A stretch of DNA of 45,568 bases from JBAZTO01 sp041661865 (GTDB lineage Bacteria; Planctomycetota; Phycisphaerae; SM23-33): NCBI GenBank assembly GCA_041661865.1, contig JBAZTO010000034.1, positions 1 to 45,568 of the forward strand, in the 5' to 3' direction. The notes beneath the pieces are model-generated. The model worked only from the letters and a program-made list of their open reading frames with translations, searched no databases and was not told where the DNA came from. Made by a program: the position numbers and the translations under genes. Positions 1-8,506 of this stretch are shown in pieces (the stretch's first letter is position 1; the number at the start of each line of letters is the position of its first letter).

Positions 1-127
1 TAGCTCCTTCGGTTCCGGCACCGTCCTCCCCAGCGGATGGCGTGAGTCTTGGCACACTCACGCCGACGCTCCAGTGGACCACCTCTACGGACACGGGTGG
101 GAGCGGCGTGTACAACTACCAATTGAC
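1..127 (+). repeat. Long in-frame direct repeat, copy 1
   Basis: These 127 bases are identical to 946-1072. The offset of 945 bases is exactly 315 codons, so the repeat stays in frame and duplicates part of one Ig-like module of the surface protein. Divergence begins abruptly at 128/1073. Confidence 0.95.
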
Positions 128-3100
128 CTATGAGACGGGAGCGATCTTCGATGAGGTCACGATTGATGTGGCCGCAACCAGTAAGCAGTTGTCGCTGAAC
201 TATGACCATTGGTACTGGCGACTTCATGCCACGGACAAGGCGGGCAACCAGAGTGGCGTGAGCACAGAGTACGACTTCACACTGGTAGAACCGAAGATTC
301 TCGCTATTCGGTTTGAGGATGCGGCGGGCAACGAACTGGCGGACGATCTGACCAAGAATGCCGGTGACACTGTGTACGTGGAAATTGACACGCAGATGAT
401 GCGTGGAACTAACGCCACGGTCTACTTGTTCGAGGATGATGGATTCTGGGGGTCAGACGACCAGCTTGGCCCCTTGACGATCTCGATTCCCACCGGCAGT
501 GACACAGGCCGCGTGGCCTGGACTGTGCCGTGGAACACAGACAGCGATGGCAGCGACGTATTCCCGGAGTATCGGTTCTGGCGTAGCACCGGCACCTTAG
601 AGACCATGCACACGCGATTGCTCAACGTCTCTGAGACGGGCGCACCGACGCTTACGGGCGCACCGGACCTAGCCGCTGGGAGCGACACTGGCTACTCCAA
701 CACGGACAACATCACCAAGGACGATACCCCGACGTTCACCTGGACTGCGGCCACCGACAGCCAGAGCGGAATTGGCAAGTACGAATACAGGCTGGATTCA
801 GGCTCTTGGACCGACATCGGCAGCGTCACCACGTACACGTTGCCCACGGTCAGCGGCCAAGGCAGCCACACCTTCTACGTTCGGGCCAAGGACAGGGTTG
901 GGACTCCAAGTGGAGAGATTAGTCTGCCGTGGACGCTCGACACAGTAGCTCCTTCGGTTCCGGCACCGTCCTCCCCAGCGGATGGCGTGAGTCTTGGCAC
1001 ACTCACGCCGACGCTCCAGTGGACCACCTCTACGGACACGGGTGGGAGCGGCGTGTACAACTACCAATTGACTTACGAGACGGCCTCCCTTTTTGATGAA
1101 GTGACGATTGATGTTGCAGGGACCAGCAAGCAGGTGACGTTGCGGGAAGATTTGTGGTACTGGCGCGTCGCCGCAACGGACAAGGCAGGCAACCAGAGCA
1201 ATGACAGCTCTGAACGGCAAGTGCGTATCCAGATGCCTATTATCGGCAATCTTTCCGTTGTGGCGACACAACAGGATGGAACTCCTGTGTCTGGCGCACA
1301 GGTTGTCTTGTATCGGCAAGATACCCCTGGGCACTGGATAGAGGACAGTCGGAAGACGACCAATGCCGCCGGTGTTGCGCCTTCTTGGACCGGCTTGGAT
1401 GCCGGTGGGTACAACCTGGAGGTATATTACAATGGCGAGTATTGGGCGTGTGCATGGGATCAACAGAATGGAGCGGCAGTAGTTAGCAAGAATCAGACAA
1501 CGTCTCTCTCGCTTCATCGTAATGAGCCCTATGCGTTCGACTTCCAGGCAAAGGATGAGGCGACTACCGTCACCGGCGGCACAGTGACAATCGGCACGCC
1601 AGTCACATACGAGGTCTCATTGCGGAACAGCAGCCCGGTCGCTCGCTCTGTTCGTGTGTTGCTGTGGGCGGATCGCGACAAGGCTGGGCCGTATGACTTC
1701 GCCGCGACAAGCGATATTCAGACTCTTGTTGCTAATGGTGGCACTGGGGTCTTTACGTTCACTGACACGGTAGGGGAAGCTGGAACCCACTACCGACAGA
1801 TCGAGGTGCAAACGCTAGTCAATGAGGTCTGGGTGAAGAGCGATTCTTGGCCTTGGGGCATGGCCGTCAAGACCGGGCAGGATATCAATCCGCCAGACGT
1901 CGTGACTGGCCTCACTGCTGAGGGTGGTGTCTCCAGTAATCACCTTCAATGGACAAATCCGGGCAATCGCGACTTTGCCGGTGTCATCGTGGTCCGCCGC
2001 ACTGGGCAGGCGGCCAGTGGCAAGCCTGCCAACGGCGCAACTTGCACTGTTGGTGCAACGTTTGGCAGCGGCACTGTGGTCTATGTTGGTAACGGTACGA
2101 GTTTGGCGGATACTGGCCTCACCAACGGCACAACGTACTACTATAGCGTGTACAGCTTTGATGCGTCTCGGAACTACCAGACGGCTGTTGTTGAGCATGC
2201 AACGCCCGGATACCCGAAGACAACGATCTTTGAGGCGATAGATTTCAGCACCGGCGTCGCCAGTGAGATCAAGACTTTCATTAGCGGTCTTGCAGGAGTT
2301 GCCTGGGACAAGATCACCGACTACGTGACGGATCGCTTCGAGTTTCTCCCCGACGTAACGGCTGGGTTCAAATTCGGATTTGAAGTGTCTGGTCTCGCTG
2401 GCGAGGGCGCGCATATCGACATCGCCAGTGCGGGCGTTGAAGTTTCGGTCGCGTACAGCTTTGCAGAGCGAAGCTGGACGATTTCCCGAGGATTCAGCCT
2501 GGACTTTGTGGGAGATAAGCTGTCTTTGGCAGGAGAAGAATACCTTGAACTGCCCACCGATGCGGCCGAGCCAATCACGGTCGGCATCGGCCTGACAGGT
2601 GAGTACTCTTTGTTAAGCCCGCCGGAGATCAAGGTCGGCATTAACAAGGCTTTGTCTGCGACGCTGAGCTACAGCGACCAGATCAAATCGTCACTGTCGG
2701 TTGCTGTCGAAACGGATATGACCCGGCAGGACTTCCTCTTGCGAACCGGGCAGTCCTCTCTAAGTTCTGCTGTTCTTGATTGCTTCGGATTGGAGACTAG
2801 CTCCTGGACGGAATGGGTCGGTGATCGCCTTGGCTCCGTCACACCGTTCGGTGTCCCCATTCTGTCAGCGTTGGGCATCGGTGACGATCCATTGGCGATC
2901 CTTTCGTCAAGTGTCCTTGATGGTTCCACCCTTCATGCTTCGGTCGAGGCAGCAGCCTCCCGCGAGATGAGTCTGAAGGTCAACGCTGGCTTGGGCTTGG
3001 GCCTTGGCGTCGGTGTCAGTACCACGGTCTACGTGGGCGCATTCGCCGAAATTGATATGGGCGTCCTGACCGTGTGGGACCAGGACTTCTCTTTGGCGTC

Positions 3101-5135
3101 GCTCAAGCCAGTTGATGACGTGGGTGATACGGCGACGACGGCATCGCCGATATGTGCTGCAACACCCTATACGCGAGGCATTGCCCGCAATGACAAGGAC
3201 GTGTTCGTCATAGATGCCGCAGAGGGTCAGCGACAAGAACTTGTTGTGACTCCTGGCAGTACCGGTCAGTTTGTAGTTGCCATCCGTGACAGCGAACAAA
3301 GGTTGATAAGCCAGAGCACGGTGTTCTCGTCCGTGGGATCAGTGACAGTGCCGTTTACAGCAACAGACGCCGGTCAATACTACGTGTCGATTGAGGGCAC
3401 GTCACGGACGAGCAGTGGGGACTACACCCTTCAGTGGCTTCCGATATCTGTGTGCAGCACATTCGAGCAGGGGTTTGCGGGGTTCAGTTATGACGGTAAC
3501 GTCACATTGGCGGGGACCGGAAGCGGCAGCGCTGACTTCTTCGCTCGACTGCGGGAGGGTTCACCCGCCAGCCTAAGTACTGTCGTCACAGTGCCAGACA
3601 TCACGCCGACGCTGACCTTCGATTATCGGTCCATTGCGGCAGGTGACGGTGATCTGATGCAGGTGCGGGTAAATGGAACGCCGGTATGGTCACAGCCAAT
3701 TGGAGCGGAGTCGGCTGACTTTGCCTCCTCTCCTGTCATCGATCTATCAGCGTATGCGGGGCAGAGTGTCTCTTTAGAGTTCTACCTAGACAGCGTTGGC
3801 AGTAGCAATGCAGGTTTTGACGTTGACAATGTCGCGCTGAACGGGGCGGACAGTTTCGTATTCTGCTCGCCTTATGGCCCCGCCAAGGTCACGCTCTTTG
3901 ACACGACTGGAACTGGCTTAGGAGATGCTGCGAAGAACGTCGTTGTGAAATTCGGACGAGACAATTCGGTGTCCTCGATTACGTTGGTCGGCTCTCTGCC
4001 GCTTACCGGCGTTGGAGTAGTCATCGCCGATGCGACCAAGGTGGTCGCCATCAAGGATAGCCGAAAAGGTCCGATTGGCGATCTCGCATTTATCGCGTCA
4101 AGCGGCCCGATAGGCACATTGTCGCTGAAGGGCGGCGTGGCTGGGCATGACCTGAATGGCGTTTCTCTCGGCGGGCTGACGTTGGCGGCAGACGTGGATG
4201 GAGATGGGATTACCAACGACAACACGAGCATTTATGTTGGAGCCGGGCTTTCCAATACATTCGATATCCGTGGACAAGTGCTTGCCGATGTCGTTGCGTT
4301 AGGCGGATTATCAAGCCTGCGGCACACGGCCACGCTTAGTGACATCGACATTGTTATCGGCTCATCGTCCGATCCTAAGGCGGTTGCATCGTTGACCCTT
4401 GGCCAGGTGACTGACGTGGACGTCGTGTCTGCCATGCCGGTTAAGTCGTTGTCGGCAGTAGAGTGGCTCGATGTCGACGGGAACAACGATATTCTTCGTG
4501 CTCCGTCCATCGGCAGTATCGTTGTCGCGGGCCGAAAGGCCAACGCACGCGCTGGCATCACGGCCCTCGCCGGTCGCTTCGATGCCGACATGATCCTTTC
4601 TGGTATTGGTGTACTGGCGGGCAAGCCGGCCCTTGGAAGTGTCACAATCGCTGGCGATTTGGATACCGCCCTTTGGGATATCCAAGGGAGTATCGGCAGC
4701 GTTTCCGTTGCCGGAACGTCCAGGAACAGCCTCGTGCGGTCAAGTGGTGATATCACCAGCATCAAGATCGGCGCCAGTGATGGCAGCGATTTTGGCGCTG
4801 GCGTCAGTTATGACCTGCTGCAATCGGACGGACACGTGGCGGTGGGTGATACCACTAACACTCCAACAGGCACGATCAAGACGTTCACGGTAGCAGGATG
4901 GAAGATTCTAGCTGGCCAACCTACGCCAGATTTCTTCATCGACAGCAACATCTCGGCAAAGATCGGCAAGCTGAGCCTTCTGAACTGGGACGGTCTCGGT
5001 GGGCTGTTTGCTTCAGCAGGCTCCGTGAAATCGATCGTCTACAAAGATACGGCTGACAAGAACAACAACTGGGTCTATCCTGTTCCGCCACTCCAAGTGT
5101 CAGACGGGCCGGATGCCTTCGTGCATCTAATCTAA
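1..5135 (+). CDS. Giant secreted/cell-surface protein, C-terminal part (5' truncated)
   Basis: The reading frame is open from the first complete codon at position 3, so the true start lies outside the window; the GTG at 42 is internal. About 1,710 residues are visible. Ig/FN3-like repeats sharing a TDKAGNQS motif occupy roughly the first 390 residues, followed by a carboxypeptidase-regulatory-like beta domain (about 395-470), a CARDB-like segment, and an FN3 domain near 615-700 (ends with TYYYSVYSFD). Next come an unrecognised 300-residue block, a pre-peptidase C-terminal (PPC)-like domain near 1025-1130, and a lectin-like beta domain. The last 400 residues are glycine/serine/valine-rich short repeats (IGSVSVAG, IGTLSLKG) that suggest a beta-helix. 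The architecture fits an exported adhesin or matrix protein; export is inferred because the N-terminus is missing. It is host-like and unrelated to the phage genes downstream. No terminator with a T-tract follows; only a weak AACCAT/ATGGTT palindrome overlaps the stop. Confidence 0.85.
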   Translation, partial: APSVPAPSSPADGVSLGTLTPTLQWTTSTDTGGSGVYNYQLTYETGAIFDEVTIDVAATSKQLSLNYDHWYWRLHATDKAGNQSGVSTEYDFTLVEPKILAIRFEDAAGNELADDLTKNAGDTVYVEIDTQMMRGTNATVYLFEDDGFWGSDDQLGPLTISIPTGSDTGRVAWTVPWNTDSDGSDVFPEYRFWRSTGTLETMHTRLLNVSETGAPTLTGAPDLAAGSDTGYSNTDNITKDDTPTFTWTAATDSQSGIGKYEYRLDSGSWTDIGSVTTYTLPTVSGQGSHTFYVRAKDRVGTPSGEISLPWTLDTVAPSVPAPSSPADGVSLGTLTPTLQWTTSTDTGGSGVYNYQLTYETASLFDEVTIDVAGTSKQVTLREDLWYWRVAATDKAGNQSNDSSERQVRIQMPIIGNLSVVATQQDGTPVSGAQVVLYRQDTPGHWIEDSRKTTNAAGVAPSWTGLDAGGYNLEVYYNGEYWACAWDQQNGAAVVSKNQTTSLSLHRNEPYAFDFQAKDEATTVTGGTVTIGTPVTYEVSLRNSSPVARSVRVLLWADRDKAGPYDFAATSDIQTLVANGGTGVFTFTDTVGEAGTHYRQIEVQTLVNEVWVKSDSWPWGMAVKTGQDINPPDVVTGLTAEGGVSSNHLQWTNPGNRDFAGVIVVRRTGQAASGKPANGATCTVGATFGSGTVVYVGNGTSLADTGLTNGTTYYYSVYSFDASRNYQTAVVEHATPGYPKTTIFEAIDFSTGVASEIKTFISGLAGVAWDKITDYVTDRFEFLPDVTAGFKFGFEVSGLAGEGAHIDIASAGVEVSVAYSFAERSWTISRGFSLDFVGDKLSLAGEEYLELPTDAAEPITVGIGLTGEYSLLSPPEIKVGINKALSATLSYSDQIKSSLSVAVETDMTRQDFLLRTGQSSLSSAVLDCFGLETSSWTEWVGDRLGSVTPFGVPILSALGIGDDPLAILSSSVLDGSTLHASVEAAASREMSLKVNAGLGLGLGVGVSTTVYVGAFAEIDMGVLTVWDQDFSLASLKPVDDVGDTATTASPICAATPYTRGIARNDKDVFVIDAAEGQRQELVVTPGSTGQFVVAIRDSEQRLISQSTVFSSVGSVTVPFTATDAGQYYVSIEGTSRTSSGDYTLQWLPISVCSTFEQGFAGFSYDGNVTLAGTGSGSADFFARLREGSPASLSTVVTVPDITPTLTFDYRSIAAGDGDLMQVRVNGTPVWSQPIGAESADFASSPVIDLSAYAGQSVSLEFYLDSVGSSNAGFDVDNVALNGADSFVFCSPYGPAKVTLFDTTGTGLGDAAKNVVVKFGRDNSVSSITLVGSLPLTGVGVVIADATKVVAIKDSRKGPIGDLAFIASSGPIGTLSLKGGVAGHDLNGVSLGGLTLAADVDGDGITNDNTSIYVGAGLSNTFDIRGQVLADVVALGGLSSLRHTATLSDIDIVIGSSSDPKAVASLTLGQVTDVDVVSAMPVKSLSAVEWLDVDGNNDILRAPSIGSIVVAGRKANARAGITALAGRFDADMILSGIGVLAGKPALGSVTIAGDLDTALWDIQGSIGSVSVAGTSRNSLVRSSGDITSIKIGASDGSDFGAGVSYDLLQSDGHVAVGDTTNTPTGTIKTFTVAGWKILAGQPTPDFFIDSNISAKIGKLSLLNWDGLGGLFASAGSVKSIVYKDTADKNNNWVYPVPPLQVSDGPDAFVHLI
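946..1072 (+). repeat. Long in-frame direct repeat, copy 2
   Basis: Identical partner of 1-127. After the identical stretch the two modules keep the same fold pattern (YNYQLTYET, FDEVTIDVA) but drift in sequence. This suggests recent gene conversion or unequal crossing-over confined to the conserved core. Confidence 0.95.
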
Positions 5136-5324
5136 CCATAATGGTTGCTCCTTAGGCATGACGAGTGAGCCTTCCGACAGGGCAACTCCGGTGTCAACAG
5201 AATGCATCTTCCCGCCGTAAGCACCTCCGCGGCAGGCGCAGCCGGTCGCAGAGGGTCGAGCAATCACCCGGCCTTGCGGTAATAATGACTGAGCAGCCCG
5301 CCCAGCCAGCGTTGGCACTTGGTC

Positions 5325-5379
5325 GATTGGTAATCGGCGAGCAAAACGGTCCCCCCTCGGCGGTGATTGGTAATCGGCG
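5325..5379 (+). repeat. Pair of 15-bp direct repeats upstream of the seven-gene cassette
   Basis: The 15-mer GATTGGTAATCGGCG occurs at 5325-5339 and again at 5365-5379, 40 bp apart (close to four helical turns). The rest of the 407-base gap 5136-5542 holds no gene I can support: a frame is open through it, but it lacks a credible start and reads as non-coding. The spacing suggests a binding site for a dimeric or multimeric protein, possibly one of the ParB-like proteins encoded next door; that is inference. Confidence 0.8.
5328..5343 (+). repeat. Left copy of a 16-bp inverted repeat flanking the cassette
   Basis: TGGTAATCGGCGAGCA here recurs as its reverse complement at 13971-13986. The two copies bracket the seven plus-strand genes. 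They could be mobile-element ends, recombination scars or operator-type sites. Confidence 0.85.
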
Positions 5380-5542
5380 GCTTGTTACCCAGGCTCTGGT
5401 GCGGGCGGAACTTGCCAGGTTGCGTCCATCGCCCAGCCTGACGCCACGCGACGGATGGTGCTTGCATCCATTGTCGCAGGCGATCAGAATAGTAGCTTGG
5501 TTGTTTTGTTCGGGCAGGTCGGACACGTTGGGGGGCAAGGAC

Positions 5543-6577
5543 ATGAACATGGACATGAACGGGACGTGCAAGAGCGCGTTTGAGCGGGTACTGGTGGACC
5601 AGCTTGAGTTGGACATGAGGAATCCACGGATCGCCAAGTGGGTCGAGATGTACGGCAACAAGATTTCCGCCGAGCAGATGAGCCTGGCGTTGGGCGCCGG
5701 GGACGGGCAATCCGACGACAACAGCACGACGTTCTACAGCCTGCGTGAGTCGATCAAGACCAACGGCGGGATTATTCATCCCATCATCGTCAATCGGGAG
5801 GCGGGCGGGCGCCTGGTGGTCATCGAGGGCAATACTCGGACCCTTATCTACCGGGAATTTAAGCAGCAGAAGCTGGCTGGCGATTGGGGCAGAATCCCGG
5901 CGATGGTCTATGACGGCCTTAGCCAAAAGGACATCGACGCCATACGGCTCCAGGCGCACCTGGTTGGCCCAAGAGCCTGGGATCCCTACTCGAAGGCCAA
6001 GTACCTGGACCTGCTGCGGAATTCTCAGCACCTAACGCTGGCTCAGATCGTGGACTTTTGCGGCGGCCGCAAGAAAGAGGTGCTGGACTACATTGCCGGA
6101 TACCAGGACATGGAGGCTTCTTACCGCCCCCTCTTGGATAGCGATGACCAATTCGATCCGACCAGATTCAGTGCCTTCGTGGAACTCCAGCAATCGCGAA
6201 TCAAACAGGCGCTGCTTGCGGCCAAGTTCACAAAGACCGACTTCGCCAAATGGGTCAAGGATGGACTGATCGCGCCTTTGGCCACGGTGCGACAACTTCC
6301 CCGCATTCTGGAGAACCCGAAGAGCAGGGCGGTGTTCCTGAAGGACGGCGCACAGGAAGCCATGAAGGTGCTGGATGTCCCAACGCCGGACGAGGCGATC
6401 AAGGACGCTACGCTGGATCAACTTGCCAGAGAGGTCAGTAAGAGAATCCTTAGCATGTCCTACTCTGAGCTTCAGCGATTGCGCGGGAATCCCGCCAGCG
6501 AGGAAGCGTCGGTTCTGGCCGAAACCAGGGATCAACTTGCCCAGCTTTGTACTGACATCGCGTCGGACGAGAAATAG
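5543..6577 (+). CDS. ParB/sulfiredoxin-like domain protein 1
   Basis: A 344-residue protein. The ParB/Srx fold signature is the N-terminal NPRI (27-30), a switch to an amphipathic helix, and VVIEGNTR (92-99), the counterpart of the GE/NxR nucleotide-binding motif of ParB-type proteins. A W-D-P-Y motif follows in the helical part, and the same W-x-P-Y occurs in the second ParB-like protein of this cassette. The family binds CTP/ATP or acts as a nuclease or DNA-binding adaptor; which applies here cannot be told. The start is one of three closely spaced ATGs (5543, 5549, 5555) behind a GGGGGG/AAGGA stretch; the frame extends to 5165 but without a plausible start. It is the first gene of the operon and ends 2 nt before the next ATG. 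Confidence 0.8.
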   Translation: MNMDMNGTCKSAFERVLVDQLELDMRNPRIAKWVEMYGNKISAEQMSLALGAGDGQSDDNSTTFYSLRESIKTNGGIIHPIIVNREAGGRLVVIEGNTRTLIYREFKQQKLAGDWGRIPAMVYDGLSQKDIDAIRLQAHLVGPRAWDPYSKAKYLDLLRNSQHLTLAQIVDFCGGRKKEVLDYIAGYQDMEASYRPLLDSDDQFDPTRFSAFVELQQSRIKQALLAAKFTKTDFAKWVKDGLIAPLATVRQLPRILENPKSRAVFLKDGAQEAMKVLDVPTPDEAIKDATLDQLAREVSKRILSMSYSELQRLRGNPASEEASVLAETRDQLAQLCTDIASDEK

Positions 6578-6579
6578 CG

Positions 6580-6984
6580 ATGCCGGAGTCAGCCTGCCAT
6601 ACGAATCTAGTTGGCTCGCTAGTGACGTGGATCGCCACGAGTTACTTCGCCGGAGATGCGGGGGGCATACTTGTCGATTCTCCTGCCGCAAAGGACAGAC
6701 CACCGAAGATCGGCGGGTTCGTGCCGGATGCCTTCGCAGAGGCCGCCCCGCGTAAACTCATGATTGTTGGTGAGGCAAAGACTTGGCGAGACTTGGAAAG
6801 CCGGCATACGCGCGACCAGCTTGGCGCATTCTTGCGGTGGTGCCAGTTCAATGGAGGAGGCGTGCTCGTGTTGGCCGTGCCGTGGCCGATAACGCGGCTC
6901 GCGGCGGCTCTCGTACGGTCGTTGCAGCAGAGACATGGTTGTGAATTGGTGCGAACGGTGGTCCTGGACAAACTCAGCGGATGA
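6580..6984 (+). CDS. Small PD-(D/E)XK-type nuclease candidate
   Basis: A 134-residue protein with the layout of a minimal restriction-endonuclease-like fold. An N-terminal helix is followed by a PD at 49-50 (GGFVPDAF), then a hydrophobic strand ending in GEAK (E65, K67), a helix carrying Q80, and a second strand GGGVLVLAVPWP. D50, E65 and K67 fit the catalytic triad. It sits between ParB-like 1 and the SNF2 helicase, which suggests it supplies nuclease activity to that motor as in type I/III-like or Dpd-like systems. The assignment is by motif only, since short nucleases are easily over-called. It is translated in line with its neighbours: the stop of the previous gene is 2 nt upstream and the helicase starts 31 nt downstream. 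Confidence 0.6.
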   Translation: MPESACHTNLVGSLVTWIATSYFAGDAGGILVDSPAAKDRPPKIGGFVPDAFAEAAPRKLMIVGEAKTWRDLESRHTRDQLGAFLRWCQFNGGGVLVLAVPWPITRLAAALVRSLQQRHGCELVRTVVLDKLSG

Positions 6985-7015
6985 CAGGCATGGTACGAAT
7001 CGAACGGGGCACATA

Positions 7016-8488
7016 ATGGGTCAGCACATCCGGCTGCGGAAAGAACCCAACCTTGCCGCGAAACACACCGCGTTCGCGTACCAACTCGAAGCGGCGACAG
7101 CAGTGCGTGATCTTGAATACGCGGCCATCTTTCACGAGCAAGGCTTGGGCAAGACCAAGATAGCCGTCGATGTGCTCCTGTACTGGCTGGAAAAGAAGAT
7201 TGTGGATACCGTCCTGATTGTCGTAAAGAAGGGATTAGTACGGAACTGGCAAAAGGAGCTTGCTAGCCACACCTTCATCGTTCCGAAACTTCTGACACAG
7301 AGCCATAAGGCCAACTTTTTCGTCTTCAACGCCCCGGCGCGGGTCGTGCTTACCCACTACGAGGTTCTCAAGGGCGAGAAGGAGCGAATGAAGCTTTTTC
7401 TAAAGACCCGCGACGTGGGAGTAATTCTGGACGAATCGGCGAAGATTAAGAACCCGGACTCGGAGTTGACCAGCGCCTTTCTCGACCTCTCGCCGTTGTT
7501 TAAGCGGCGTATCATCATGACAGGGACGCCGGTGGCCAATCGCCCCTATGATGTGTGGGCGCAGGTGCATTTTCTTGACGGCGGAACAAGCCTGGGGCAG
7601 GACTTCCCGGAGTTTCGGCGAAAGGCCGACCTTTCCAACACCCTTGCCCATGACCCGGACGCCCAGGAGCGATTTGAGGATTGCATTGAAGGCATTTTCG
7701 ACAGGATCAGCCCATTCTCTGTCAGGGAAACCAAGAACAGTGGGATTATCTCGCTCCCGGAGAAGGTGATAGAAACAGTCTCCACAGCTTGGGAGACTCA
7801 CCAGCACGAGCTATACCGCCAGATTCGTAGCGAGTTGCGGGCTGTTGTGGTGCGGGACGGCTTGCCTACGGAAGACAGGGCCGAGGACGTGTTGAAGCGT
7901 CTGCTCCGCCTAGTTCAGATTGCCTCCAATCCACACCTGGTGGACGCCAGCTATTCCGCCGAGCCTGGAAAGTTGCTCCCGCTAACAGACCTTGTTGAAC
8001 GTATCAGCAGAAGTGGCGAGAAGGCAATTGTATGGACAAGCTTCACAGACAACGTGGATTGGCTGGCAAAGACTCTGCGGGGCTATGGCACTGTCAAGGT
8101 ACATGGAAAGTTGACCATAGAAGAACGGAATAGAGCCATAGACAAGTTTCAGGCGGCCCCCGACGTTCGCCTGCTCATGGCCACGCCCGGTGCCGCCAAG
8201 GAAGGGCTGACCCTTACGGTCGCCAACCATGTTATCTTCTATGATCGCGGGTTTAGTCTGGACGATTACCTCCAGGCACAGGACCGGATTCACCGCATTT
8301 CTCAGAAGAGGACATGCCATGTTCACAACTTGGTAATGGAAGACTCTGTGGATGAATGGGTCGATGTCCTGTTACACAGCAAGCAAATGGCGGCCCAATT
8401 GGCCCAGGGCGATGTTTCGTTGGAATACTACAAGAGCCAGATGTCCTACGCATTTGGCGATGTTCTGAAGAGTATCTTGGACATGTGA
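7016..8488 (+). CDS. SNF2-family DNA helicase/translocase
   Basis: A 490-residue two-RecA-domain motor of the Swi2/Snf2 type. Visible motifs are a Q-like motif (YQLEAA, 22-27), Walker A GLGKTK (43-48), motif II DESAKIKN (139-146), motif III MTGTPVANRP, and in the second domain VWTSFTDN, PGAAKEGLTL and QAQDRIHRISQKR (motifs V-VI). It lacks extra N- or C-terminal domains, so it is close to the minimal motor and would need partners for specificity. Small SNF2 proteins of this kind occur in phage, Dpd and restriction-like clusters (DpdE is one). ATG 7016 is chosen because it begins just before the conserved part and is preceded by CGGGGC; the open frame begins at 6935 inside the upstream gene. 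Confidence 0.92.
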   Translation: MGQHIRLRKEPNLAAKHTAFAYQLEAATAVRDLEYAAIFHEQGLGKTKIAVDVLLYWLEKKIVDTVLIVVKKGLVRNWQKELASHTFIVPKLLTQSHKANFFVFNAPARVVLTHYEVLKGEKERMKLFLKTRDVGVILDESAKIKNPDSELTSAFLDLSPLFKRRIIMTGTPVANRPYDVWAQVHFLDGGTSLGQDFPEFRRKADLSNTLAHDPDAQERFEDCIEGIFDRISPFSVRETKNSGIISLPEKVIETVSTAWETHQHELYRQIRSELRAVVVRDGLPTEDRAEDVLKRLLRLVQIASNPHLVDASYSAEPGKLLPLTDLVERISRSGEKAIVWTSFTDNVDWLAKTLRGYGTVKVHGKLTIEERNRAIDKFQAAPDVRLLMATPGAAKEGLTLTVANHVIFYDRGFSLDDYLQAQDRIHRISQKRTCHVHNLVMEDSVDEWVDVLLHSKQMAAQLAQGDVSLEYYKSQMSYAFGDVLKSILDM

Positions 8489-8506
8489 CAGAATAGGAGC
8501 TTGACC

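Noticed and set aside
798..2414. Minus-strand open frames beneath the surface protein
   Set aside because: They are antisense to a protein with clear repeated domains and have no credible starts.
5165..5542. N-terminal extension of the first ParB-like protein
   Set aside because: The frame is open, but its translation is arginine/proline-rich noise across the direct repeats; ATG 5543 with a purine-rich upstream stretch is better.
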